DNA from: Thalassospiraceae bacterium
GTDB lineage: Bacteria > Pseudomonadota > Alphaproteobacteria > Rhodospirillales > Magnetovibrionaceae
Reading direction: 5' to 3'
Length of the DNA stretch: 6,090 nt
NCBI GenBank assembly: GCA_030637845.1
Contig: DAOWFT010000083.1
Location: forward strand, 1-6,090
Part shown: one piece after another, positions 1 to 6,090 of the stretch
Position numbering within the stretch: position 1 is the stretch's first letter
Layout: every line of letters begins with the position of its first letter
Notes under the pieces: model-generated
What the model was told of the DNA's origin: nothing
What the model saw: the letters and a program-made list of their open reading frames with translations, nothing else
The model's database searches: none
Translations under genes and position numbers: made by a program

Positions 1-779
1 GCCATCCTGGAAAGATGAACCGCGGTTATGGAAATAACCGAAAGGTATTCCATAACAAAATCCCTATCAGAAACGCTATCGAGGGAATTTGCCGTAGGCC
101 GATCAAAGCCAAGCTCGCTCGCCGTCGTATCCCGGTCAATGGGAAACGACGTTCCGGCAAGTGCCGCTGAGCCCAATGGGCATTCATTAAGTCTAACCCG
201 GCAATCGTGCGCCCGCGAACGATCCCGGCCCAGCATTTCAACATAGGATAGCAAATAATGGCCAAGGCTAATGGGTTGCGCCGATTGCAGATGGGTAAAT
301 CCGGGCAATACGATTTCTGCATGGCTCTCGGCCAATCCAATAAGAACTTTTTGCAAACCCATAATGGCGCCGTCTATGTCGTCCAATGCGCCCCGCACCC
401 AAAGTTTCAAATCAGTTGCAACCTGATCGTTTCTGGAGCGTGCGGTATGCAACCTGCCCGCCGCAGTACCAATAATTTCACTAAGCCGATGCTCCACATT
501 CATGTGAATGTCTTCGAGGACGCGTGAAAATTGGAAATTGCCCGATACAATCTCGGCCTCAACCTTGGTCAAGCCTTCGATAATGGCGCTGGCATCGACA
601 TCTGATATTATGCCTTGCTTGCCCAGCATTTTAGCGTGTGCAATGGACGCCTGGATATCGACGGCGAACAGGCGCACATCAAAACCTATGGAGGCGTTTA
701 TTTCCTCCATTATGGCTGATGGGCCTTCGCTAAACCGTCCGCCCCAAATGGAGCTGGTTTTAGTATCTTGTTCGCTCAT
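1..779 (-). CDS. argH: Argininosuccinate lyase, N-terminal part (runs off left edge)
   Basis: Catalyses the last step of arginine synthesis, argininosuccinate to arginine plus fumarate, as a cytosolic homotetramer of the fumarase/aspartase superfamily. The frame is open from the ATG at 779-777 to base 1 (259 whole codons plus two bases), so about 56% of a usual 460-residue ArgH is present. Seen in the translation: the N-terminal WGGRF (residues 12-16), EDIHMNVE (89-96), the substrate-binding HTARSRNDQVATDLKLW (111-127), PGFTHLQSAQP (159-169) with the Thr-His pair (T162, H163) implicated in catalysis, PLGSAALAGT (201-210) and NSLDSVSDRD (231-240). The mobile loop with the catalytic Ser (GSSxMPQKKNP) lies beyond the edge, so intactness of the gene cannot be judged. 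The start precedes WGGRF by 11 residues, which is normal. The ribosome site is weak. The gene is transcribed divergently from tlpA, an arrangement known in alphaproteobacteria. Identity is near certain. Confidence 0.97.
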   Translation of the reverse strand, partial: MSEQDTKTSSIWGGRFSEGPSAIMEEINASIGFDVRLFAVDIQASIAHAKMLGKQGIISDVDASAIIEGLTKVEAEIVSGNFQFSRVLEDIHMNVEHRLSEIIGTAAGRLHTARSRNDQVATDLKLWVRGALDDIDGAIMGLQKVLIGLAESHAEIVLPGFTHLQSAQPISLGHYLLSYVEMLGRDRSRAHDCRVRLNECPLGSAALAGTSFPIDRDTTASELGFDRPTANSLDSVSDRDFVMEYLSVISITAVHLSRM

Positions 780-813
780 ATCCGGCTAAGTTCCAATTGC
801 GTTAAAAACTAAA

Positions 814-842
814 ATAATCCAAAAAAATAAAGTGTTTTACAA
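814..842 (-). promoter_or_regulatory. Candidate sigma-70-type promoter for argH
   Basis: On the minus strand, TTGTAA (842-837) and GATTAT (819-814) are separated by exactly 17 bases. Each matches four of six consensus positions. The -10 box lies about 35 bases before the argH ATG, which would give a leader of roughly 28 bases. The spacer is very A/T-rich. The match is modest and the surrounding A/T tract makes chance matches likely. The -35 box overlaps the bases just before the tlpA start, so initiation at the two genes may interfere. Confidence 0.35.
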
Positions 843-851
843 GGCTCGGTG

Positions 852-1532
852 ATGAACCCAAATCCTTCAAACCGCAAGAGATTTATTGGCCCCGCACTGA
901 TAGTTGCGGCGATGGTCGCCGTCATGGCTATTGTGGTTATATCCACCAATCTTTCAAGCCCAGAAGCTCCCTCGGCTTATAGCTCCATGGCCGACATAAC
1001 CGCCGCACGCACGTTGAAACCTGCTCAGCTAACCGGGGCGCTTGCCCCGCCAGAAATGCTCAAGGGCAGGATTATGGCCGCCCAAGTGGATGCTGATGCT
1101 TTTTCCACCCCGTTTTTCGACGCATCTGAAAAAGGGCTAACCCTTAGGGGTTTCAAGGGCAGCGGCCTGATTGTCAATTTCTGGGCCACGTGGTGCGTTC
1201 CCTGTGTCAAGGAAATGCCGTCCCTTGACCGACTTGCTGGTAAATTAGACGGAAGCGAAATAAAGGTTATGGCGCTTTCGGTGGATAGGCGCGCGCTCGA
1301 AAAGGTTCCGGCTTTTTACACCAAAACAGGCATCAAAAACCTTGATATTTATTTTGATGAAAAAGGCGTTGTTTCCAAACTTATGGGGGTTAAGGGCCTG
1401 CCCACCACGGTTCTGATAAAAGCAGATGGGTCAATTTTGGGAAGCATATCTGGCACACTCGAATGGGATGACCAGGAGATTTCCGATTACTTGGGCCGTG
1501 TTCTGGCGGCTGAAAAACCCGTAAAACAGTAA
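852..1532 (+). CDS. tlpA: TlpA-like membrane-anchored thiol:disulfide oxidoreductase
   Basis: A thioredoxin-fold reductase expected to be anchored in the inner membrane with its active site in the periplasm. In Bradyrhizobium, TlpA keeps the thiols of the copper chaperone ScoI and of CoxB reduced for assembly of the oxidase CuA site; the same role here is inferred. The 226 residues comprise a basic N-terminus (NRKR), one hydrophobic segment at about 11-31 acting as an uncleaved anchor, a linker with little recognisable content (about 32-95), and the thioredoxin domain from about 96 on. The active site is WCVPC (114-118) in NFWATWCVPCVKEMPSLD, and the cis-proline is in GLPTT (P184). The near C-terminal GTLEW (201-205) is also shared with Bradyrhizobium TlpA. 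C115 and C118 are the only cysteines. ATG at 852 is preferred over the adjacent GTG at 849 because AAGG (841-844) is better spaced for it; 849 is the alternative. Family assignment is firm, ortholog status likely. Confidence 0.9.
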   Translation: MNPNPSNRKRFIGPALIVAAMVAVMAIVVISTNLSSPEAPSAYSSMADITAARTLKPAQLTGALAPPEMLKGRIMAAQVDADAFSTPFFDASEKGLTLRGFKGSGLIVNFWATWCVPCVKEMPSLDRLAGKLDGSEIKVMALSVDRRALEKVPAFYTKTGIKNLDIYFDEKGVVSKLMGVKGLPTTVLIKADGSILGSISGTLEWDDQEISDYLGRVLAAEKPVKQ

Positions 1533-1698
1533 TAAGGTTACTAAAAACATACAGTTATAGGTTGTACCAAGTTACTGTTCGGTTGAAACAAGCCTGAATT
1601 TACTGCTAAAACACTAGGGTTAATTTAATAACGGCGCTGGGGGGTGCTGCAATTCTCCTTGGCTTGCTTAAACCAGTTTTTTAAAGGAACGGGCACCC
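1533..1698. other. Intergenic region between tlpA and the PAS kinase
   Basis: This 166-bp non-coding stretch has no convincing ORF. It holds three copies of GTTA (1537, 1554, 1571) exactly 17 bp apart, an interrupted dyad at 1552-1577, and a candidate promoter at 1583-1612. Farther on come a G-run (1639-1644) and the kinase ribosome site AAAGGA (1683-1688), which sits 10 bases before the ATG. No strong intrinsic terminator for tlpA is visible; the only hairpin followed by a T-run (1659-1682) has a four-pair stem and sits near the kinase start. Read-through from tlpA therefore cannot be excluded. Confidence 0.6.
1583..1612 (+). promoter_or_regulatory. Candidate promoter for the kinase operon
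   Basis: TTGAAA (1583-1588, five of six matches to the -35 consensus) is followed after 18 bases by TAAAAC (1607-1612, four of six to the -10 consensus). It would start transcription about 80 bases before the kinase ATG, leaving a long leader. The gap after tlpA and the direction of all downstream genes make a promoter somewhere here likely. This exact placement is weakly supported. Confidence 0.35.
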
Positions 1699-4047
1699 AT
1701 GCCCAACCAGAAAAAGCCAATAATTGTCAAAAGCGTTAGTGCGGACAAGTCCAAACAATCGAGGCGCGGCGTAACCATGCCTAAGCGCCCGAATAGTGAC
1801 GGCGGAATAAAAACCGATGTCCAATCAGAAAATAAGGCTGCCTCTGGTGAAGCGTTCGTTATTTATGACAAGCACGGAAAAATAATCGGTGCCAGCGACG
1901 CATATATTGCCCTATATCCTGAAATAAAGGGCATGATCGAACCCGGTGCCAACCTTAAAGATATACTCACCGAAACGGCAAGCAGATTGGACTTCATTGA
2001 TGATGAAGCAAGCACCGAAAAATGGGTGCGTGAAAAACTTGAGGAACGGCTTTCACCCAAAAGCGAGGCCAAAGAAATATACCGTGGCGGAAAATGGTGG
2101 CGGATTAACGAACACAAAACCGATAGCGGAAACATTCTCTGCCTGCATACGGATATTACCAGCGAAAAAAATATGGAATCATCTTTGCTTGATGCCGAAA
2201 CCCGGTATCGCAAACTGGTTGAACTTGCGCCTGATCTTACCTGTGTAATTTCAGATGGCGTTATAACGCTTATGAATTCTGCTGGGGCCGAGGTGCTTGG
2301 TGTTGATACCTCCGATGAACTGCTTGGCCAATATTTTTATAATTACGTTCACGATGATTTTAAGGACATCATTCAAAACGAATTACGGGCACTGCTTGAC
2401 GAAACCTGGATGCCAATTCGGCTTGTCCGTAAAGACGGTATTGTAATAGATGCCGAACTGGCCGCTATGCCTTTATCCAGGGATGCAATAAAAACGGTTA
2501 TGCTGGTTGCCCGCGATACATCGGAAAGAAAGCGCGGTGTTGAAGCCCTGATTACACGAGACGACCATTTACGCGGTGTTATGGATACGGTTATTGATGG
2601 AATCATCACCATCAATTCCAAAGGAATAGTGCAATCGTTTAACAAATCCGCCGAACGTATTTTCGGATATCTGGCACATGAAGTAACAGGCAAAAACATC
2701 GACGCCCTGATGCCGGAGCCATACTCATCCGAGCACGATGAATATCTTTCTAAATATTCCGATACCGGCAAAAAAAATATTATTGGAATGGGCCGCGAAG
2801 TTATGGGGCGACGCAAAAATGGTGAGACATTTCCAATGGATCTTGCCGTTTCCGAGCTTAAACGAGATGGTAAAACATTTTTTATCGGCGTTGTACGCGA
2901 CATAACAGATAGAAAAAAAGACGAAGAAGCCTTGCGTGAAAGTCAGGAGCGGTTGGCGCTGGCTATTGCAGGTTCCGGCGAAGGTATTTGGGATTGGAAT
3001 TCCAAAACAGACGAAGTCTATATGTCGAAAAAAATACGCGATCTGATTGGCATAAAAAGCGAGCGAGTAAAATTTCGCACATGGCGAAGGCAAATATTCA
3101 AGGAAGACAGAGAAATTTATGACGCCGCGCTTATTGGCCATCTCAAAGGTGATACGCCTTCGTTTAATGTTGAGTGCCGATTGCTGGATAAAAACAATAA
3201 TATATGCTGGGTCAGCATTAATGGTTTGGGTCTGCGCGATAAAGCGGGATGGGTTTATCGTATGTCTGGCTCAATCGGTGACATTACCGCACGAATTGAA
3301 TCTGAACATGAAATTATTGCAGCCAAAGAACGAGCCGAAGTCGCAAACAGGGTAAAAACCGAGTTTCTGGCCAATATGAGCCACGAACTACGAACGCCAC
3401 TAAACGCCATTATCGGTTTTTCCGATGTAATGATATCTGGTCTGTTTGGAAAGCTTGATACTCGCTACAAAGAATATATCGGAAATATCAGCGATTCCGG
3501 CAAACATCTACTTGGCGTTATCAACGATATTCTGGACGTTTCGCGCGTAGAAACCGGAAACATGGAAATTGCGCCGGAAAGAGTAAAAGTTTCTGAGCTT
3601 ATTAATCTTTCAATACGCCTCATCAACGAGCGCGCAAGGGCCGGCAATATAAAGCTCACCAAAAAAATCGGTAAAAATCTCCCTGATATCAACGTCGATT
3701 CCCAACGCATGAAACAGGCGGTGATTAATATTCTTTCCAATGCGGTCAAATTCACACCCGAAGGTGGGAAGGTCACCATTAGCGCCGCCAAAGGCAAAAA
3801 CGGTGAATTGCTGATTAGGATTATTGACAGCGGAATAGGCATGAAACCAGAAGATATCAAAACCGCCCTTACCCCCTTTGGCCAGGTCGACAGTCGGCTG
3901 GCCCGCAAATACGAAGGTACCGGCCTGGGCTTGCCATTAACAAAAAACTTTATTGAGCTACATTCTGGTACACTAGATATCAAGAGCGAGGTTGAGGTCG
4001 GAACCACGGTAACCATCACAATCCCGGCCGAGCGTGTATTGAATTAG
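1699..4047 (+). CDS. Soluble sensor histidine kinase with four PAS domains, one FixL-like (putative heme sensor)
   Basis: A 782-residue two-component kinase with no transmembrane segment or signal peptide, so presumably cytosolic. Order: a basic, probably disordered N-terminus (1-48); PAS 1 (about 51-158, PAS_7-like, ending LHTDITSEK); PAS 2 (about 166-279, ending VARDTSERK); PAS 3 (about 289-406, FixL-like, ending VVRDITDRK); PAS 4 (about 414-532, PAS_3-like, ending IGDITARIE); a helical linker; HisKA with the phospho-acceptor H562 in SHELRTP; and a HATPase with N-box N681, G1 box DSGIG (710-714), F727 and G2 box GTGLGLPLTK (740-749). There is no receiver domain. PAS 3 retains H346 and R366, matching the FixL heme ligand and distal Arg, so heme binding is predicted but unproven. 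The transmitter resembles PleC/DivJ/PdhS kinases rather than FixL. ATG 1699 is chosen for the AAAGGA at 1683-1688; Met27 (1777) is a less likely start. The partner regulator is not in the window. The EEP gene follows almost directly. Confidence 0.93.
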   Translation: MPNQKKPIIVKSVSADKSKQSRRGVTMPKRPNSDGGIKTDVQSENKAASGEAFVIYDKHGKIIGASDAYIALYPEIKGMIEPGANLKDILTETASRLDFIDDEASTEKWVREKLEERLSPKSEAKEIYRGGKWWRINEHKTDSGNILCLHTDITSEKNMESSLLDAETRYRKLVELAPDLTCVISDGVITLMNSAGAEVLGVDTSDELLGQYFYNYVHDDFKDIIQNELRALLDETWMPIRLVRKDGIVIDAELAAMPLSRDAIKTVMLVARDTSERKRGVEALITRDDHLRGVMDTVIDGIITINSKGIVQSFNKSAERIFGYLAHEVTGKNIDALMPEPYSSEHDEYLSKYSDTGKKNIIGMGREVMGRRKNGETFPMDLAVSELKRDGKTFFIGVVRDITDRKKDEEALRESQERLALAIAGSGEGIWDWNSKTDEVYMSKKIRDLIGIKSERVKFRTWRRQIFKEDREIYDAALIGHLKGDTPSFNVECRLLDKNNNICWVSINGLGLRDKAGWVYRMSGSIGDITARIESEHEIIAAKERAEVANRVKTEFLANMSHELRTPLNAIIGFSDVMISGLFGKLDTRYKEYIGNISDSGKHLLGVINDILDVSRVETGNMEIAPERVKVSELINLSIRLINERARAGNIKLTKKIGKNLPDINVDSQRMKQAVINILSNAVKFTPEGGKVTISAAKGKNGELLIRIIDSGIGMKPEDIKTALTPFGQVDSRLARKYEGTGLGLPLTKNFIELHSGTLDIKSEVEVGTTVTITIPAERVLN

Positions 4048-4053
4048 CTTTTG

Positions 4054-5073
4054 ATGGGACTATCGCCCATGTCGCAATCTGGATCACAGCCTGACATACG
4101 TATTGCATCGTTTAACCTTGAAAGCCGTGATGCGCCGCCACGGGGCCGGGTTGCGGTTGAACAGCGCATCGAAATATTGCGTCCGCAACTTATACGCCTG
4201 CGCGCCGATGTTTTGTGCCTACAAGAAGTAAACGGCCAAAACGAAGCTGACGGAACCCGTTCGCTGCGCGTACTTGATGAGGTTCTTGAAGGAACGCCTT
4301 ATGCGGATTTTAACCGCGTTCACAGCCAAAGCCCGTCGGGCAAGGGCGCACGTGACCGACACAATCTTGTTACCCTTTCAAGGTTTCCCATATCTGGCTT
4401 TGAAGAAGTATGTCACACGCGCATGGACCCACCACTTTACCAGTCCGTAACCGCAATACCCCGTGAACAAGCCCCGGTTGCAATTGGCTGGGAGCGTCCG
4501 GTTCTGATGACTAATCTGGATGTGGGAGGAAAAAAACCACTACATGTAATTAATGTTCATCTGCGCGCGCCACGGGCGGCGTTCATTCCCGGACAAAAGA
4601 TAAATAGTAAATCATGGAAAAGCATGCCGGGATGGGCAGAAGGTTATTTCATCGCAGCGGTTAAACAATCGGGTCAGGCATTAGAGGTTCGTTTTTTAAT
4701 CGACGAAATATTTGATAGCAACCCCCATGCGCTTGTCTGTGTTGCCGGTGATTTCAACGCAGATGACCACGAAGCACCGGTGCGAATTATTCGTGGCGAC
4801 GAAGACGACACCGGAAGCGGAGAATTTGCCGCACGAATGTTGGTGGCGATGGAAAGAAGCATGCCCCAATCGCAACGGTTTTCAATTATCCATCGCGGAC
4901 GACAACAAATGTTTGACCATATCCTTGTATCAAACGATTTGATGTCTTGGTTCATAAAGGCAGAAATACATAATGAAGCGCTGGGCGATGAGGTCGGCAG
5001 CCCGGCTGCGGTAGAAGACGCGCCCGAATCTTATCATGCCCCGGTTGTGGCTGAATTTAAAAACCCGCTATAG
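4054..5073 (+). CDS. Endonuclease/exonuclease/phosphatase (EEP) superfamily protein
   Basis: A 339-residue metal-dependent phosphodiesterase-fold protein related to DNase I, exonuclease III and sphingomyelinases; the substrate is unknown. Active-site blocks in order: IRIASFNLE with N21; VLCLQEV with the metal-binding E58; NLVTLSRFPI (104-113); VINVHLRAPR with H169; VAGDFNADDH with D233 and N235; MFDHILVSND with D288-H289; and the last block SYHAPVVAEF with H328. The family usually has Ser-Asp-His in that last block, but residue 327 is Tyr (TAT). No signal peptide or membrane segment is seen, so it is probably cytosolic. The start is uncertain. ATG 4054 is used here, 6 bases after the kinase stop, with no clear ribosome site, suggesting translational coupling. 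TTG 4051 and ATG 4069 (preceded by GGGA at 4056-4059) are alternatives, and the conserved core begins only at about residue 15. Co-transcription with the kinase is likely; a functional link is inference. Confidence 0.88.
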   Translation: MGLSPMSQSGSQPDIRIASFNLESRDAPPRGRVAVEQRIEILRPQLIRLRADVLCLQEVNGQNEADGTRSLRVLDEVLEGTPYADFNRVHSQSPSGKGARDRHNLVTLSRFPISGFEEVCHTRMDPPLYQSVTAIPREQAPVAIGWERPVLMTNLDVGGKKPLHVINVHLRAPRAAFIPGQKINSKSWKSMPGWAEGYFIAAVKQSGQALEVRFLIDEIFDSNPHALVCVAGDFNADDHEAPVRIIRGDEDDTGSGEFAARMLVAMERSMPQSQRFSIIHRGRQQMFDHILVSNDLMSWFIKAEIHNEALGDEVGSPAAVEDAPESYHAPVVAEFKNPL

Positions 5074-5107
5074 TCATTATGGCAAAGCACGGTATAGCCA
5101 AAAAACT

Positions 5108-5113
5108 GAGGAG
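5108..5113 (+). promoter_or_regulatory. Ribosome binding site fixing the GTG start of the aminopeptidase
   Basis: GAGGAG lies nine bases before the GTG at 5123. It is the strongest Shine-Dalgarno match in the window and supports the GTG start. No other in-frame start lies between it and the conserved part of the protein. Confidence 0.75.
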
Positions 5114-5122
5114 CCTCCAAAG

Positions 5123-6090
5123 GTGGACAATAATTCACCCGACCAGACATTCGATCCCAACCTGCATGCAGCCTTGCGGCAAAAATTAGCCGATCTTGGC
5201 ATTGGTGGAATGATTGTTCCCCACACAGGGGCTCATCAGTCTGAATACCTGCCTCCGGGCGAGGAAAGGCTTTTACGCTTGACCGGCTTTAGCGGCTCAG
5301 CCGGTTTTGCAATTATTTTACAAGATAGCGCGGCGCTATTTGTTGATGGGCGTTACACCATTCAATCACGGGACGAAGTTGATAAAAATATTTTTGAAAT
5401 ATGTCATCTGACTAAAAATCCTCCGGCAAAGTGGTTGCGTCAACATATAAAACCCGGTGAAAAAATATGTTTTGATGCATGGCATTTTACCTCATCACAG
5501 TTAAGCGCCTTGCAGGCCGCAACTGATAAAGGCGGCGGAGAATTAATTGCACTAGAAGAAAACCCCATAGATGCGCTGTGGCCAGAACGTCCGGAAAATT
5601 CATCATCTATGATTAATGCTCAGGGTGAAAATTATTCAGGGCTTGAAAGTTTTGCCAAGCGTAAAATAATAGCCAGTACCATCAATGAAGCGGGGGCCAA
5701 GGCGCAGGTTCTTTCTACCGGCGATAGCATTTCATGGCTTTTTAATATTCGCGCCGATGATGTGCCGTTTACGCCGTTGGTATTGGGCTTTGCCATTATT
5801 TACAATGATGCATCGGCCAAGCTGTTCGTTGACCCAGCACGAATTAGCATTGAGGTAAAAAATCATATGGGCAAGAATGTTGAGGTTCTTGATATTTCTT
5901 TCCTTGGTCGGGAGCTTGACCGCCTTGGCAAAACCGGTGAAAAAACAAGAATCGCAGCCGAAAGCGCACCGATTTGGATAAAAGACCGTCTAAAAAAAGC
6001 AGGGGCAAATGTCGTTGTCGCAACCGATCCCTGCTCGCTGCCCAAAGCCACAAAAAATAGGGTGGAAATTTCCGGCATTAAGGCCGCCCA
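5123..6090 (+). CDS. Xaa-Pro aminopeptidase (aminopeptidase P, M24B, three-domain type), N-terminal part
   Basis: Releases the N-terminal residue from peptides with proline in second position; a cytosolic, usually dinuclear-metal peptidase involved in peptide turnover. From the GTG at 5123 the frame stays open to the right edge (322 whole codons), about half of the roughly 600-residue family length. Visible are the two creatinase-like N-terminal domains. Domain I carries GAHQSEYLPPGEERLLRLTG (36-55), TGFSGSAGFAII (54-65) and FVDGRYTIQ (73-81). Domain II carries NPIDALWPERP (147-157), ISWLFNIRADDVPFTPLV (203-220) and the junction DPCSLPKATKN (302-312). These match the arrangement of eukaryotic cytosolic XPNPEP1 and the alphaproteobacterial enzymes, not the shorter E. 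coli PepP. The catalytic pita-bread domain with its Asp-Asp-His-Glu-Glu metal ligands lies past the edge, so activity cannot be judged. It follows the EEP gene by 49 bp with no visible terminator and is probably in the same transcript. Identity is firm. Confidence 0.94.
   Translation, partial: MDNNSPDQTFDPNLHAALRQKLADLGIGGMIVPHTGAHQSEYLPPGEERLLRLTGFSGSAGFAIILQDSAALFVDGRYTIQSRDEVDKNIFEICHLTKNPPAKWLRQHIKPGEKICFDAWHFTSSQLSALQAATDKGGGELIALEENPIDALWPERPENSSSMINAQGENYSGLESFAKRKIIASTINEAGAKAQVLSTGDSISWLFNIRADDVPFTPLVLGFAIIYNDASAKLFVDPARISIEVKNHMGKNVEVLDISFLGRELDRLGKTGEKTRIAAESAPIWIKDRLKKAGANVVVATDPCSLPKATKNRVEISGIKAA

Noticed and set aside
26..789. Open frames at 26-340 (minus) and 28-246, 258-527 and 508-789 (plus) in the first 800 bases
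   Set aside because: All lie in other frames of argH, whose own frame is open throughout and carries unmistakable family motifs; none of these shows a recognisable domain.
1619..1630. CtrA-like site (TTAA repeats near GTTAATTTAATAAC)
   Set aside because: The CtrA consensus needs two TTAA separated by seven bases; here they are one base apart, so the match fails.
1659..1682. Possible intrinsic terminator, TTGG/CCAG stem followed by six T
   Set aside because: The stem has only four pairs including a G-T pair, with a ten-base loop, and it lies 17 bases before the kinase start; too weak to call.
2373..4019. Long antisense open frames inside the kinase (2373-2903, 2725-3141, 3465-4019)
   Set aside because: They are shadows of the kinase coding frame, with no motif or ribosome site, and the kinase domains cover the same bases.
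5079..5204. Short ATG frame overlapping the aminopeptidase start (about 40 codons, basic peptide)
   Set aside because: It overlaps the aminopeptidase in another frame, has no good ribosome site, and the GAGGAG at 5108 serves the GTG at 5123.
5844..6078. Antisense open frames at 5844-6053 and 5863-6078
   Set aside because: They lie opposite the aminopeptidase frame, which continues with conserved sequence (DPCSLPKATKN) to the edge.

Overview
The window looks like ordinary chromosome of an alphaproteobacterium with moderate G+C. Four things point there: a divergent argH / tlpA pair, a TlpA closest in motif layout to the Bradyrhizobium protein, a histidine kinase whose transmitter resembles the PleC/DivJ/PdhS type (SHELRTPLNAIIGFSD, GTGLGLPLTK), and a three-domain aminopeptidase P. 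I see no mobile element, phage gene, CRISPR array, tRNA or rRNA. The placement is inference from protein motifs, not from a marker gene.

Layout: (1) the 5' half of argH, argininosuccinate lyase, on the minus strand from 779 down through the left edge. (2) A 72-bp divergent intergenic region with a plausible argH promoter. (3) tlpA, a membrane-anchored periplasmic thioredoxin-like reductase, 852-1532. (4) A 166-bp gap with a candidate promoter and some short repeats. (5) A soluble 782-aa histidine kinase with four PAS domains, 1699-4047. (6) An endonuclease/exonuclease/phosphatase (EEP) superfamily protein only a few bases downstream, about 4054-5073. (7) The 5' half of a three-domain Xaa-Pro aminopeptidase, 5123 to the right edge. 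Genes 5 to 7 lie on the same strand with gaps of 6 and 49 bp and are probably co-transcribed.

The most interesting point is the third PAS domain of the kinase. It aligns without gaps to the heme pocket of Bradyrhizobium FixL and keeps the proximal heme-ligand histidine (H346, equivalent to FixL H200) and the distal arginine (R366, equivalent to R220). These are joined to a PleC/DivJ-like transmitter instead of the FixL one. A cytosolic oxygen or redox sensor is therefore a specific, testable prediction. No response regulator is encoded in the window, so the kinase is an orphan here. The EEP protein has all the usual active-site blocks, except that the last one reads Ser-Tyr-His where the family normally has Ser-Asp-His. 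Its substrate cannot be told from sequence. argH and the aminopeptidase are housekeeping enzymes. TlpA serves disulfide reduction, typically for cytochrome oxidase copper-site assembly, so it shares only a loose respiratory theme with a heme-PAS kinase.
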